From positions 166,175 to 230,174 of the forward strand of contig NZ_BMGG01000006.1 in the NCBI RefSeq assembly GCF_014640075.1: 64,000 nt of DNA, in the 5' to 3' direction. Both the position numbers and the translations under genes were made by a program. The notes beneath the pieces were generated by a model, which had not been told where the DNA came from, made no database searches, and worked only from the letters and a program-made list of their open reading frames with translations. Position 1 is the stretch's first letter; each line of letters starts with the position of its first letter. Below are positions 56,290 through 64,000 of the stretch, piece by piece. This stretch comes from Chelatococcus reniformis (GTDB lineage Bacteria; Pseudomonadota; Alphaproteobacteria; Rhizobiales; Beijerinckiaceae).

Positions 56290-56925
56290 ATGCCCGACAT
56301 CGAGCATCTGTTCGCGTTCGCCTTGCTCGCCTTGGGGTTTGTGCTGACCCCCGGGCCGAACATGATCTATCTCGTGTCGCGCTCCATCAGCCAGGGCCCC
56401 ATGGCCGGGCTGGTCTCGCTCGCGGGCGTTGCCCTGGGCTTCGTCGTCTACATGGTGTGCGCCGCGTTCGGCATTACCGCGCTGCTCATGGCCGTGCCCT
56501 ACACCTACGATGCACTGCGCGTCGGCGGGGCGCTCTATCTGCTCTACCTCGGCTGGCAGGCCCTGCGGCCGGGCGGTCGTTCGCCCTTTCAGGTGCGGAG
56601 CCTACCGAAGGACAGCGCCCGCAAGCTTTTCGCCATGGGCTTCCTGACGAACCTGCTCAATCCGAAAATCGCAGTGATGTATCTCTCTTTGCTGCCCCAG
56701 TTCATCGACCCTGGGCGCGGCGAGGTGCTGGCCCAGTCCCTGGTTCTGGGCTCGGTCCAGATCGCCGTCAGCATCTCAGTGAACGCGCTCATCGCCCTGC
56801 TGGCGGGTTCGGTCGCCACGATGCTGGCGGGGAGGCCGACGTGGCAACTCGTCCAACGCTGGCTGATGGGCACGGTCCTCGTCGGGCTGGCGGTCAAACT
56901 GGCCGTGGACGGCAGGAAGTCGTGA
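56290..56925 (+). CDS. LysE/RhtB family amino acid exporter
   Basis: A 211-residue inner-membrane protein with about six hydrophobic segments and the LysE signature GFVLTPGPNMIYLVSRSISQ near the N-terminus. FLTNLLNPKIAVMYLSLLPQ, another family motif, occurs in the middle. Such proteins export amino acids or related metabolites; the substrate cannot be told. It converges with the proline-rich protein gene. Confidence 0.9.
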   Translation: MPDIEHLFAFALLALGFVLTPGPNMIYLVSRSISQGPMAGLVSLAGVALGFVVYMVCAAFGITALLMAVPYTYDALRVGGALYLLYLGWQALRPGGRSPFQVRSLPKDSARKLFAMGFLTNLLNPKIAVMYLSLLPQFIDPGRGEVLAQSLVLGSVQIAVSISVNALIALLAGSVATMLAGRPTWQLVQRWLMGTVLVGLAVKLAVDGRKS

Positions 56926-56945
56926 CGCGCCGAAAGCTGCCGGGC

Positions 56946-58007
56946 TCAGCTCATCTCGCCTTTCGACACATGCTCCTTGAGCGCGTCGAGTGACGCGAAG
57001 CGCAGGACGCCGGTCGCAGTCTCGGCCTCGATCGAACCATCCGAGTACATCACATACAGCGTGCTTCCGGCGGTATAGGTGCCGACCACCGTGGGGGACG
57101 CAGCCTGGGCGGCCTCGGATGCGGGCGTCGAGGCCGGCTCATCGACAGGCTCATCGAGAGCCTCTTCGAGAGGCTCTTCGGCAGGCTCTGGGGCAGGCGG
57201 TCGCGGCTCCGGTCGCTCGGCACGGAGCGGCTCCGGCCGTTCGGGCCACTCGGGGCGTGGCGGCTCGGCCGGCTCGGGGCGAAGCGGGTCCGGCCGCTCG
57301 GGGCGCAGCGGCCCGGGCCGCTCGGTGCGAATCGGCACGTCGGCGGTGGCCTCGGCGGGCTCGGGGAGGATCGGCGGCACCGGGGGCGCCGCCCGATCGC
57401 GCACGCGGCCGAACAGCGCGCCGATGCGGCTCGTTCGGGCCGCTTCATCTGGCTGGGCCGGCCGGGACCCGAGCGGCAGGGGGACCCGCGGCGGTGGCGC
57501 CATGGTTTCGGAGACCGTGATCCGGGTATCACGCTCATCGAGCGGCTCGACCGCTCCATCGCGGCCGGCCGGGGGCACGATCGGGGTATCGCGCTCAGCC
57601 CGCACCGGGACTGCCCGCTCCGGGGCCTTCTCGCCAGCCGGCTTGCTCACCCCGTCGGCCTCATCGTCCTTGAGAGGCACGAGGGGTGGCACGGACGGAG
57701 CCTTGGGGGCCTGCCCCGGCAGGTCCGGCAGCGCCGGCCGGAGCGCGGTGCGTGGCGCTGCCGCAGCGACCGCCTCGACGTCCGGCACCAGTTCCGGGTG
57801 AGCCGCCTCGAGATGGTCGGGCAGCCGGTGCAACGCCCGCACGATCAGCGCGAGAGCGAAGACGATGAAGCCGGACGAGGCGAACATGCTGCCCGCGATG
57901 ATCCAGGTCCAGCCGCGTTCCATCACGATCAGGGGAATGCCCCAATAGATCGAGTAAAACCCGCCGCCGACCAGCGCCAGGGCAAGGACAAACAGCACGT
58001 TCACCAT
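56946..58007 (-). CDS. membrane protein with proline-rich repeats and a conserved C-terminal module
   Basis: A 353-residue protein I do not know by name. Two N-terminal membrane segments (about 2-22 and 33-56) are followed by a long Pro/Glu/Arg-rich region (about 80-305) with degenerate RPE/RPEP units (residues about 232-280: RPGPLRPERPDPLRPEPAEP and on). The C-terminal 45 residues form a module (VVGTYTAGSTLYVMYSDGSI, then AETATGVLRFASLDALKEHV) that I recall in other Rhizobiales hypothetical proteins of similar layout. The C-terminus should be cytoplasmic if the two segments form a hairpin. Confidence 0.72.
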   Translation of the reverse strand: MVNVLFVLALALVGGGFYSIYWGIPLIVMERGWTWIIAGSMFASSGFIVFALALIVRALHRLPDHLEAAHPELVPDVEAVAAAAPRTALRPALPDLPGQAPKAPSVPPLVPLKDDEADGVSKPAGEKAPERAVPVRAERDTPIVPPAGRDGAVEPLDERDTRITVSETMAPPPRVPLPLGSRPAQPDEAARTSRIGALFGRVRDRAAPPVPPILPEPAEATADVPIRTERPGPLRPERPDPLRPEPAEPPRPEWPERPEPLRAERPEPRPPAPEPAEEPLEEALDEPVDEPASTPASEAAQAASPTVVGTYTAGSTLYVMYSDGSIEAETATGVLRFASLDALKEHVSKGEMS

Positions 58008-58072
58008 AGCGGGGCCTCAGGGAGTGTGAGGCGCGGATGCGCACGCAACATAAGTCTCAGGACTCTTGATAT

Positions 58073-58087
58073 ATGCCATTGGGGCAT
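58073..58087. promoter_or_regulatory. dyad ATGCC-N5-GGCAT upstream of sodB
   Basis: A small perfect inverted repeat next to AT-rich TTGATAT lies 130 bp before sodB. It could be an operator for sodB or the divergent membrane protein gene. It does not match the iron-responsive sites I know. Confidence 0.25.
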
Positions 58088-58215
58088 GTGGCCAGATGAA
58101 CCGAGCGCTTGCCGTCGCGCTATGGCTTGCCGCCATCGCGGCCGGGCCTTAACTAGCCTGGCATCCGGGCGTCGCATCGGCGCCATCGGACCTGCGGAAC
58201 CCAAGGAAGGAAGCC

Positions 58216-58809
58216 ATGACCTTCACGCTGCCCGACCTGCCCTACGCCTATGACGCCCTCCTGCCCCACATGTCGAAGGAGACGCTGGAGTACCACCACG
58301 ACAAGCACCACAAGGCTTACGTGGACACCGGCAACAAGCTGCTCGCCGGTACCGATCTGGAAGGCAAGAGCGTCGAAGAGGTCGTCAAGGCTGCCTTCGG
58401 CAAGAACCAGCCGCTCTTCAACAACGCCGGCCAACACTATAACCACCTCCATTTCTGGCAGTGGATGAAGCCCAACGGCGGCGGCGCCGTTCCGGGCGCG
58501 CTGGAGAAGAAGATCATCGCCGATCTCGGCTCCGTCGATAAATTCAAGGAAGACTTCATTCAGGCCGGCGTCGGCCAGTTCGGCTCCGGCTGGGCGTGGC
58601 TCGCCGTCAAGAACGGCAAACTCGAGATCATGAAGACGCCGAACGGCGAGAACCCGCTGGTCCATGGCGCCAAGCCGATCCTCGGCGTCGACGTGTGGGA
58701 GCATTCCTACTACATCGACTATCGCAATCGCCGAGCCGACTATCTGAAGGCGTTCATCGACAACCTGGTGAACTGGGAGCACGTCGAGAAACTCTTCAAC
58801 GAGGCTTGA
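58216..58809 (+). CDS. sodB: superoxide dismutase, Fe/Mn family (probably Fe)
   Basis: A 197-residue cytoplasmic enzyme that converts superoxide to oxygen and hydrogen peroxide. All metal ligands are present: His in LEYHHDKHHKAYV, His in AGQHYNHLHFW, and Asp and His in GVDVWEHSYYIDYRNRRADY. The glutamine in the GQFGSGWAWL neighbourhood and the alphaproteobacterial FeSOD-like wording favour iron, but Mn or cambialistic use cannot be excluded. AAGGAAGGAAG immediately upstream is a strong ribosome binding site, fitting high expression. Confidence 0.93.
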   Translation: MTFTLPDLPYAYDALLPHMSKETLEYHHDKHHKAYVDTGNKLLAGTDLEGKSVEEVVKAAFGKNQPLFNNAGQHYNHLHFWQWMKPNGGGAVPGALEKKIIADLGSVDKFKEDFIQAGVGQFGSGWAWLAVKNGKLEIMKTPNGENPLVHGAKPILGVDVWEHSYYIDYRNRRADYLKAFIDNLVNWEHVEKLFNEA

Positions 58810-58824
58810 TCGGCCGGCTTCCCG

Positions 58825-59676
58825 TCAGTGCCAATCCCGTGCGAGGCGCATCCGCGCCGCCTCGCACACCTCCTCGAGGTCACGGGAAACCAGGAACATG
58901 AGTTCGCGCGGCCGCGATTCGACCGCTGGGTCGAGGCCGCGCAGTTCGTCGTCGACGTAGCCGGGATGGCACATCACCAGGTGCCGCTGGCCCGGAGCGA
59001 TCAGGTAGGTCGCGAACTCCCCCGCATAGTCGCCGGCCGCTGCGAAGCGGCTGAAGCCGGCGAACCCCGCGTTGGTGGCGAACCCCGATCGCCGGGCCGC
59101 AGCGGCGAAACCGTGGGCGAACAGACGGAGCAGCAGCGCCTTGCGTGTGCAATGGCGCCGGGCGAGAATCGCCGCCGGCATGTCGCCGGGGTCGCGGATC
59201 CACAGGCGGCCGGCAAGCCCCTCTCCGCCAAGGACGGCGAGCAGTTGCTCGCGCACGCCCGGCAGCACATGCACGTGCTGATGTCCGTCCACGTAGTCGG
59301 GCATGCGGCCGAGGCCCTCGCCGAAAGCATCCAATTGCGCCGCGATCTCGGCCCGCAGCTCCGCCGCCACGAGTCGGCCGGCGAAGGCCCGGCGCACGAT
59401 CTCGCCGAGGGGCCGGAAGCGGCCAGCCGCGGCAAGGCTCGGCGCCCGCGTCAGCGGCTCGCCCAACGTCAGGTTGAGGTGCAGGCCCACGCTGAGCGGC
59501 CGACCGAGAGCGCCGAGCGCGGGCGCCAGACGCCGCCATTGAGGCCGGTTGGTCATCGCGCTGGTCGCTCCGAGGCGCCCGGCGGCGGCAAGCTCCAAAA
59601 TCCCGCGGCTGACGCCATCGGTGAGTGCGTAATCGTCGGCGCAAAGGATGAAGGGTTTGAGGGCAGGCATGTCCAT
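58825..59676 (-). CDS. ChbG/YdjC-family deacetylase, HpnK-like
   Basis: A 283-residue carbohydrate deacetylase-fold protein. The metal site is visible as FILCADDYALTDGVSRGI (Asp-Asp), GLHLNLT (His) and DGHQHVHVLPGV (His). Homologues include HpnK, which acts in hopanoid side-chain synthesis, and YdjC/ChbG, which deacetylate chitooligosaccharides. It stands beside, but divergent from, a GT2-MurJ pair. No other hopanoid gene is seen, so the HpnK name is only a likeness. The ATG at 59676 is used; 59670 is equally possible. Confidence 0.83.
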   Translation of the reverse strand: MDMPALKPFILCADDYALTDGVSRGILELAAAGRLGATSAMTNRPQWRRLAPALGALGRPLSVGLHLNLTLGEPLTRAPSLAAAGRFRPLGEIVRRAFAGRLVAAELRAEIAAQLDAFGEGLGRMPDYVDGHQHVHVLPGVREQLLAVLGGEGLAGRLWIRDPGDMPAAILARRHCTRKALLLRLFAHGFAAAARRSGFATNAGFAGFSRFAAAGDYAGEFATYLIAPGQRHLVMCHPGYVDDELRGLDPAVESRPRELMFLVSRDLEEVCEAARMRLARDWH

Positions 59677-59856
59677 CCGCAAGCTTGGATGCCGGGGAAC
59701 GCATCCTCATGTTGACATCGCAGGCCCGGCGCGGCCACGCCGCAATTCCGCGGTCGTATTCGCGGCGGCGGCGCTGAGATAGGCTTTCCACCCTGCGGGT
59801 GGACCTCGAGCGGGCTTTTGTTGCGGCCGATGCAGGCACCCGGGAGCGGACCCGAC

Positions 59857-60939
59857 ATGTCCCAGTTCAAACCCACGCCCCCCTTGAGATCGGTCGCCGC
59901 CGCGCGCGCGGCCGGCGAGAGCCGCACGCGGCCGGACGTCGAGCTCTCGGTGGTGGTTCCGGTCTACAATGAGCAGAGCAACATCGCGCCGCTGCTGGCA
60001 CGCCTGCGCCCGGTGCTCGAGCGCCTGGCAGCGCACTATGAGATCATCTTCGTCAACGACGGCAGCCGCGACGAGACGGTCGTCGCCATCAGGGCGGAGC
60101 GCGCCGCCGATCCGCGCATCGGCCTGCTGTCGTTCAGCCGCAACTTCGGCAAAGAGATCGCCATTGCCGCCGGCCTGGAGCATGCCCGCGGCCGCGCCGT
60201 CGTGCTGATGGACGCGGACCTGCAGCACCCGCCCGAACTGATCGCGGACTTCGTCGCCAAATGGCACGAGGGTTACCAGATGGTCTTTGCCGAGCGGAGC
60301 GACCGCGCTGCCGATGCGCCGGCGCGGCGCTGGCTGGCCCGCGCCTTCTACCGGCTGTTCAGCGCCCTGGGCGAGGTGACGTTGCCGGTCGGCGCCGGAG
60401 ACTTCCGCCTCATCGACCGGGCGGCTGCCGATGCCTTGGGGACCATGGGCGAGCGCGCGCGCTTCTCCAAGGGCCTCTATGCCTGGGTCGGCTTCTCGTC
60501 CGTCGGCGTGCCCTACACCGTTGCCGAGCGCGAGAGCGGCTCGTCGAAATTCAACCTGCGGCGCCTGGTGCATTTCGCCCTCGACGGGATCACCTCGTTT
60601 TCGACCGCGCCCCTGCGGGTGTCGACCTACTTCGGCCTCATCATCTCGGCCGCGTCGATCGCGTCGGCGGCCTTCTTCCTGATCAGGACAATGTTGTTCG
60701 GCACCGATCTGCCGGGCTATCCGTCGCTGATCGTGTCGATCATGTTCTTTTCGGGCATCCAGTTGCTGTCCCTCGGCGTGATCGGCGAGTATATCGGGCG
60801 CATCTTCGCCGAGGTGAAAGGCCGCCCCCTGTACATTCTGGCTGAATCGCTGGAGCCGCGGATCCAAGCCGACATGGGCTCGGGCGAACCGCCGGCTCCT
60901 CCCCATCCTGCCGACCATCCCCTGTCCAACAGCCGCTGA
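59857..60939 (+). CDS. membrane GT2 glycosyltransferase (polyprenyl-phosphate sugar transferase type)
   Basis: A 360-residue protein of the DPM1/GtrB/ArnC group, which load a sugar onto polyprenyl phosphate at the cytoplasmic face. The GT-A domain has LSVVVPVYNEQSNI, FVNDGSRDET, SFSRNFGKEIAI and the DAD metal motif in VLMDADLQHPPEL. Two C-terminal membrane segments (about 245-270 and 285-310) follow. Its stop overlaps the murJ start by one base (TGATG), so translation is coupled. The GGGAGCGGA upstream supports the ATG at 59857. Confidence 0.87.
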   Translation: MSQFKPTPPLRSVAAARAAGESRTRPDVELSVVVPVYNEQSNIAPLLARLRPVLERLAAHYEIIFVNDGSRDETVVAIRAERAADPRIGLLSFSRNFGKEIAIAAGLEHARGRAVVLMDADLQHPPELIADFVAKWHEGYQMVFAERSDRAADAPARRWLARAFYRLFSALGEVTLPVGAGDFRLIDRAAADALGTMGERARFSKGLYAWVGFSSVGVPYTVAERESGSSKFNLRRLVHFALDGITSFSTAPLRVSTYFGLIISAASIASAAFFLIRTMLFGTDLPGYPSLIVSIMFFSGIQLLSLGVIGEYIGRIFAEVKGRPLYILAESLEPRIQADMGSGEPPAPPHPADHPLSNSR

Positions 60940-62468
60940 TGCTCCGCAAGATCCTGTCGGTCGGCGGCTTCACGCTGCTCTCGCGGCTCACCGGCTTCGT
61001 CCGCGACGTGATGATGGCCGCCGTCATGGGCATCGGCCCGGTGGCCGACGCCTTCGTTGTGGCCTTCAAGCTGCCGAACCACTTCCGCGCCATCTTCGGC
61101 GAGGGCGCGCTCAACGCCGCCTTCGTCCCGGCCTATTCACGCATCCACGAGACCCGGGGGAGCGAAGCCGCCCGCCTGTTCTCCGATCGGCTGTGGACGG
61201 CGATGGTGGCGCTGCAGGCCGTCCTCCTCGTGCTGGCCTGGATCTTCATGCCGCAGCTGGTCGAGCTGCTGGCGCCCGGCTTCGTGGCCGAGCCGCAGAA
61301 GTTCGAACTCGCCGTCACGCTGACCCGGATCACCTTCCCCTACCTGCTGTTCATCACGCTGGTCACGCTGATCTCGGGGGAGCTCAACGCCGTCGACCGC
61401 TTCGCGGCCGCAGCGGCCGCACCCATCCTGCTCAACGTCGCCATGGTGGCGGCGCTCGCGGTCGCCTTCCTGTTCCCCACCGCCGGCCACGCGGTCGCGT
61501 GGGGAGTCACCATCTCCGGCCTGCTGCAGCTCGCCCTGGTCGTCGCTGACGCGCGCCGGGCCGGCATCGGCCCCCGCTGGCGCAGGCTCGCGTGGGACGA
61601 CGACATGCGCCGCTTCTTCAAGGTGCTCGGGCCGGCGGTCGTCGGCTCGGCCGGCGTGCAGATCGCCATGTTCGCCGACACGATCATCGCCTCCCTCCTG
61701 CCCACCGGCGCCGTATCGTCGATCTACTACGCCGATCGCCTCTACCAGCTGCCCGTGGGCGTGGTCGGCATCGCCGCCGGTACGGTGCTACTGCCGGAGA
61801 TGAGCCGCAAGCTGGCGCTCCACGACGTTAGCGGCGCGCACGGCGCACAGAACCGCTCGATGGCGCTGACCCTGCTGCTCGCCGCGCCGTTCGCCGTGGC
61901 GTTCCTGACGGTGCCGACGCTGATCATGCAGGCCCTCTTCGGACGTGGCGCCTTCACCGCCGCGGATGCCGCCGCCTCCGGCGCCGTGCTCGCCGCTTAC
62001 GCCATCGGACTGCCCGCGATCGTGCTGATCCGCTCGGCGGTGGCGAGCTTCTATGCCCGCCACGACACCACCACGCCGCTCATCGCCTCGCTCACCGCGG
62101 TGGCCGTCAACGTCGCGCTGAAGATCGTGCTGGCGCAGGACTGGGGCGCGCCCGGGCTGGCCGCCGCGACGGCTGTCGGCGCCTGGGTCAATGTCGCGCT
62201 GCTCATCGTGTTGGCCACGCGCCGCGACTGGATGAGCACCACCCCCGTCTTCCTCCGGACCGTCGCCTGCATCGCGGTGGCCGCCGCCGCCCTGATCGTC
62301 ACGACCGTGCTGCTCGATCCGATCGCCGCAGGCTGGGCGGCAACGCTCCCCGCCTGGCAGGCGGAGGCGCACCTGGCCGTGCTGGCCCTTGCCGGGCTCG
62401 TCGTCTACGGCGGGCTGAGCGTTGCGGGGCTGAAGCTTACGGGCGTCGGCTGGCGCGGCCTGCGCTGA
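60939..62468 (+). CDS. murJ: lipid II flippase MurJ (MviN)
   Basis: A 509-residue inner-membrane protein of the MOP superfamily with about 14 membrane segments that flips lipid II to the periplasm for murein synthesis. The N-terminus LLSRLTGFVRDVMMAAVMG and FRAIFGEGALNAAFVPAYSR are diagnostic. The arginine in FRAIFGEGA and others lining the cavity are kept. The gene overlaps the GT2 gene by one base. In many Rhizobiales murJ lies next to glnD and mutS; here it lies with a glycosyltransferase instead. Confidence 0.95.
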   Translation: MLRKILSVGGFTLLSRLTGFVRDVMMAAVMGIGPVADAFVVAFKLPNHFRAIFGEGALNAAFVPAYSRIHETRGSEAARLFSDRLWTAMVALQAVLLVLAWIFMPQLVELLAPGFVAEPQKFELAVTLTRITFPYLLFITLVTLISGELNAVDRFAAAAAAPILLNVAMVAALAVAFLFPTAGHAVAWGVTISGLLQLALVVADARRAGIGPRWRRLAWDDDMRRFFKVLGPAVVGSAGVQIAMFADTIIASLLPTGAVSSIYYADRLYQLPVGVVGIAAGTVLLPEMSRKLALHDVSGAHGAQNRSMALTLLLAAPFAVAFLTVPTLIMQALFGRGAFTAADAAASGAVLAAYAIGLPAIVLIRSAVASFYARHDTTTPLIASLTAVAVNVALKIVLAQDWGAPGLAAATAVGAWVNVALLIVLATRRDWMSTTPVFLRTVACIAVAAAALIVTTVLLDPIAAGWAATLPAWQAEAHLAVLALAGLVVYGGLSVAGLKLTGVGWRGLR

Positions 62469-62554
62469 GCGGCGAGCGGCGGCAAGGACATGTCCCGATC
62501 AGATGCAATCATCCGGTCGGACCGAAAATGCCCCAGGACGACGGATCCGAAAGC

Positions 62555-62593
62555 GCGCGTTCAGATCGGTGAGTTCACCCGATCGGAACGCGC
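62555..62593. repeat. intergenic hairpin repeat after murJ
   Basis: GCGCGTTCAGATCGG (62555-62569) pairs with CCGATCGGAACGCGC (62579-62593), one mismatch in 15 bp, around TGAGTTCAC. It lies between convergent genes. The centre matches the hairpin at 4653-4670. Confidence 0.6.
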
Positions 62594-62627
62594 TCAAGCA
62601 TCAGCGGCACGCAACAGTAAGCAGACG

Positions 62628-63089
62628 TTACCGCGGCTTCGGCACGCGGTTGGCTTGGCTGACCGCCACTTTCCAGGCGCCGTCGGTCTTCACATACACC
62701 GTGAGCCACTGGAACTGCGCGGACTTGCCGTTCCTGCGGTCCTTGATCGGGCTGACGCCGCTCAGCACCACCGTGTCGGGGCCGTAGGCCTGGATCAGCA
62801 TCTGGTCGTCAGGCGCGATCTCGATCCCATCTTGGCCCGACAACAGCAGATCGATGCGCTCGCGCTTCAGGTCCGTGCGGCCATTCTCGCGGATGTGGTT
62901 GAAGCGGTCATCGTACAGCGCCTCGAGCGCGGCGCGATCCTTGCGAGCGATGGCCGTACGGATCTTCTCGCGCAGCGCAAGGATCTGCTGGGTGATCGGG
63001 TCGTCCTGCACATTCGTGGTCTGCCCCCAGGCCGCGACGGGCGCGCAGAGCAGCATTGCTCCGACCCACAGAATTCGCCAGCTTCGCAT
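62628..63089 (-). CDS. secreted NTF2-like/DUF4440 protein
   Basis: A 153-residue protein with a signal peptide (WRILWVGAMLLCAPVAAWG) and an NTF2-like cone fold of the DUF4440/SnoaL type: ILALREKIRTAIARKDRAAL, LEALYDDRFNHIRENGRTDL and VYVKTDGAWKVAVSQANRVP. Such proteins bind small ligands or act as enzymes; the ligand is unknown. The ATG at 63089 starts the signal peptide; an in-frame extension to 63209 is rejected because it hides the signal. Confidence 0.8.
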   Translation of the reverse strand: MRSWRILWVGAMLLCAPVAAWGQTTNVQDDPITQQILALREKIRTAIARKDRAALEALYDDRFNHIRENGRTDLKRERIDLLLSGQDGIEIAPDDQMLIQAYGPDTVVLSGVSPIKDRRNGKSAQFQWLTVYVKTDGAWKVAVSQANRVPKPR

Positions 63090-63210
63090 CGGCCCTGCCC
63101 CCAGCACCTCGATCGAACGAGCATTAGATCGATTCGCGCCGTCGCGCAGGGGCGGCACCCGCATCGGCTGCGAATCGGGGCGAAATTCCCGATCTCGGCA
63201 GGCACTCAAG

Positions 63211-63310
63211 CATTTCTAACCGATCAGATGGAACCATCTGATCGGTTAGAAATGCTCCAAGTCTTTGAATCCAGGGCACTTCTCCTTGATCGGGTGGTTC
63301 CACCCGATCA
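63211..63310. repeat. intergenic double hairpin with a perfect 21-bp stem
   Basis: The first hairpin is a perfect 21-bp inverted repeat, 63211-63231 with 63234-63254, with a 2-base AA loop. A spacer with CTCCAAGTCTTTGAATCC follows, then a second hairpin TGATCGGGTGG-TT-CCACCCGATCA (63287-63310). It ends 9 bases before the dipeptidase stop codon, whose transcript it may terminate. It is the best-preserved member of the family. Confidence 0.75.
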
Positions 63311-63319
63311 GGGAGCGCT

Positions 63320-64000
63320 CTAGGCCTGCGCCAGGGCCGCCAGGATGCGCGCCCAGCTGCGCGTGCCCTTGTGGAAGCTCGTCAGGTCGTACTTTTCGTT
63401 GGGCGAGTGGATGCGGTCGTCATCGAGGCCGAAGCCCACCAGCAGCGTATCGAGGCCGAGCGTCCGCTTGAAATCGCCGACGATCGGGATCGAGCCCCCC
63501 GAGCCGATGGCGAGCGCCTCCCGCCCCCATTCGTCGGTGAGCGCCTGCTGCGCCCGCTTGAGGGCGGGCATGGTGTAGGGCAGCGCCACCGCCGGGGACG
63601 AGGAGAAGGCGCCGAACTCGGCCTCGCAATCGGCCGGCAGGCGATCGCGCACGAAGGCGCGGAAGGAGGCGCGGATGCGATCGGGATCCTGGGCGCCAAC
63701 GAGTCGGAAGGAGAGCTTGGCCGTCGCCTGCGCCGCGATCACCGTCTTGGCGCCGGGGCCGGTGTAGCCGCCGAAGATGCCGTTGACGTCGCAGGTCGGG
63801 CGTGACTGGATCTGCTCGATGACCATGCGGTCGCGCTCGCCGGCCGGCACCGACAGCCCGACGGGCCCCAGAAAGGTCTCCGCCGTGAGGCCGAGCCCCC
63901 GCCATTGCTCCACGACGTCGGCCGGCGGCTCTGGCACGCCGTCGTAGAACCCCGGCAAGGTCACGCGCCCTTGCGGGTCGTGCAGCGCAGCGATGATGGC
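63320..64000 (-). CDS. M20 family dipeptidase, N-terminus cut off by window edge
   Basis: The minus-strand frame is open to the right edge; 226 residues of the C-terminal half are present. They include the lid-domain segment NGIFGGYTGPGAKTVIAAQA, and near the end the metal-site region with DDDRIHSPNEKYDLTSFHKG, where the His is a zinc ligand. The wording fits the M20 dipeptidases related to carnosine dipeptidase and beta-Ala-Xaa dipeptidase. The first metal site (HxDxxP) lies outside the window. An internal GTG at 63964 is not the true start. Confidence 0.88.
   Translation of the reverse strand, partial: AIIAALHDPQGRVTLPGFYDGVPEPPADVVEQWRGLGLTAETFLGPVGLSVPAGERDRMVIEQIQSRPTCDVNGIFGGYTGPGAKTVIAAQATAKLSFRLVGAQDPDRIRASFRAFVRDRLPADCEAEFGAFSSSPAVALPYTMPALKRAQQALTDEWGREALAIGSGGSIPIVGDFKRTLGLDTLLVGFGLDDDRIHSPNEKYDLTSFHKGTRSWARILAALAQA

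Overview
The window reads as a chromosomal segment of a GC-rich alphaproteobacterium, most likely Hyphomicrobiales (Rhizobiales). The evidence is: a feuPQ-like two-component pair directly followed by ccmI-ccmE-ccmF-ccmH (cycHJKL), degP, a second two-component pair and glnE, an order known from rhizobia; a PleC/DivJ-type hybrid of PAS and histidine kinase domains with GANTC (CcrM) sites upstream; DUF1214/DUF1254 genes behind a PBP1A; two suhB/alpha-r8-type small RNAs; and many intergenic hairpins with GAGC/GCTC flanks of the kind common in Rhizobiales. No insertion sequence, prophage, CRISPR array, rRNA or tRNA was seen. The genus cannot be told from the sequence alone.

Layout. 1-13 kb: metabolic genes: a truncated methylguanine-DNA methyltransferase, NAD synthetase, glutathione-dependent formaldehyde dehydrogenase, dihydroneopterin aldolase, pterin-carbinolamine dehydratase, an acetylpolyamine amidohydrolase-like deacetylase, a glycosyltransferase, a 604-residue unrecognised two-domain protein, and a translationally coupled malonyl-CoA decarboxylase/malonyl-CoA synthetase pair. 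13-19 kb: siroheme synthase, a sugar kinase, glyoxalase I, a fused GT4-GT2 glycosyltransferase and a coiled-coil hypothetical protein. 19.3-20.35 kb: a 1-kb non-coding region with two tandem small RNA genes, each preceded by minus-strand terminators. 20.3-27.9 kb: MFS transporter, aminopeptidase N, PAS-histidine kinase, flavin-type oxidase-like protein.

27.9-41.6 kb is one co-directional minus-strand block of eleven genes: PepSY protein, feuP, feuQ, ccmI, ccmE, ccmF, ccmH, degP, response regulator, histidine kinase, glnE. It links envelope sensing, cytochrome c maturation, periplasmic quality control and nitrogen control. Start/stop overlaps show tight coupling inside it, and a terminator-like hairpin lies between degP and the second regulator pair.

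41.8-64 kb: cell-envelope and housekeeping genes: S1 protease, VOC protein, lytic transglycosylase, transglutaminase-like protein, tautomerase, L,D-transpeptidase, YcgN, PBP1A with DUF1214/DUF1254, DUF1491, a peptidoglycan-binding protein coupled to a soluble histidine kinase, SufE, prolyl oligopeptidase, LysE exporter, a proline-rich membrane protein, iron superoxide dismutase, a YdjC/HpnK deacetylase, a GT2 coupled to the MurJ flippase, an NTF2-like protein and a truncated M20 dipeptidase.
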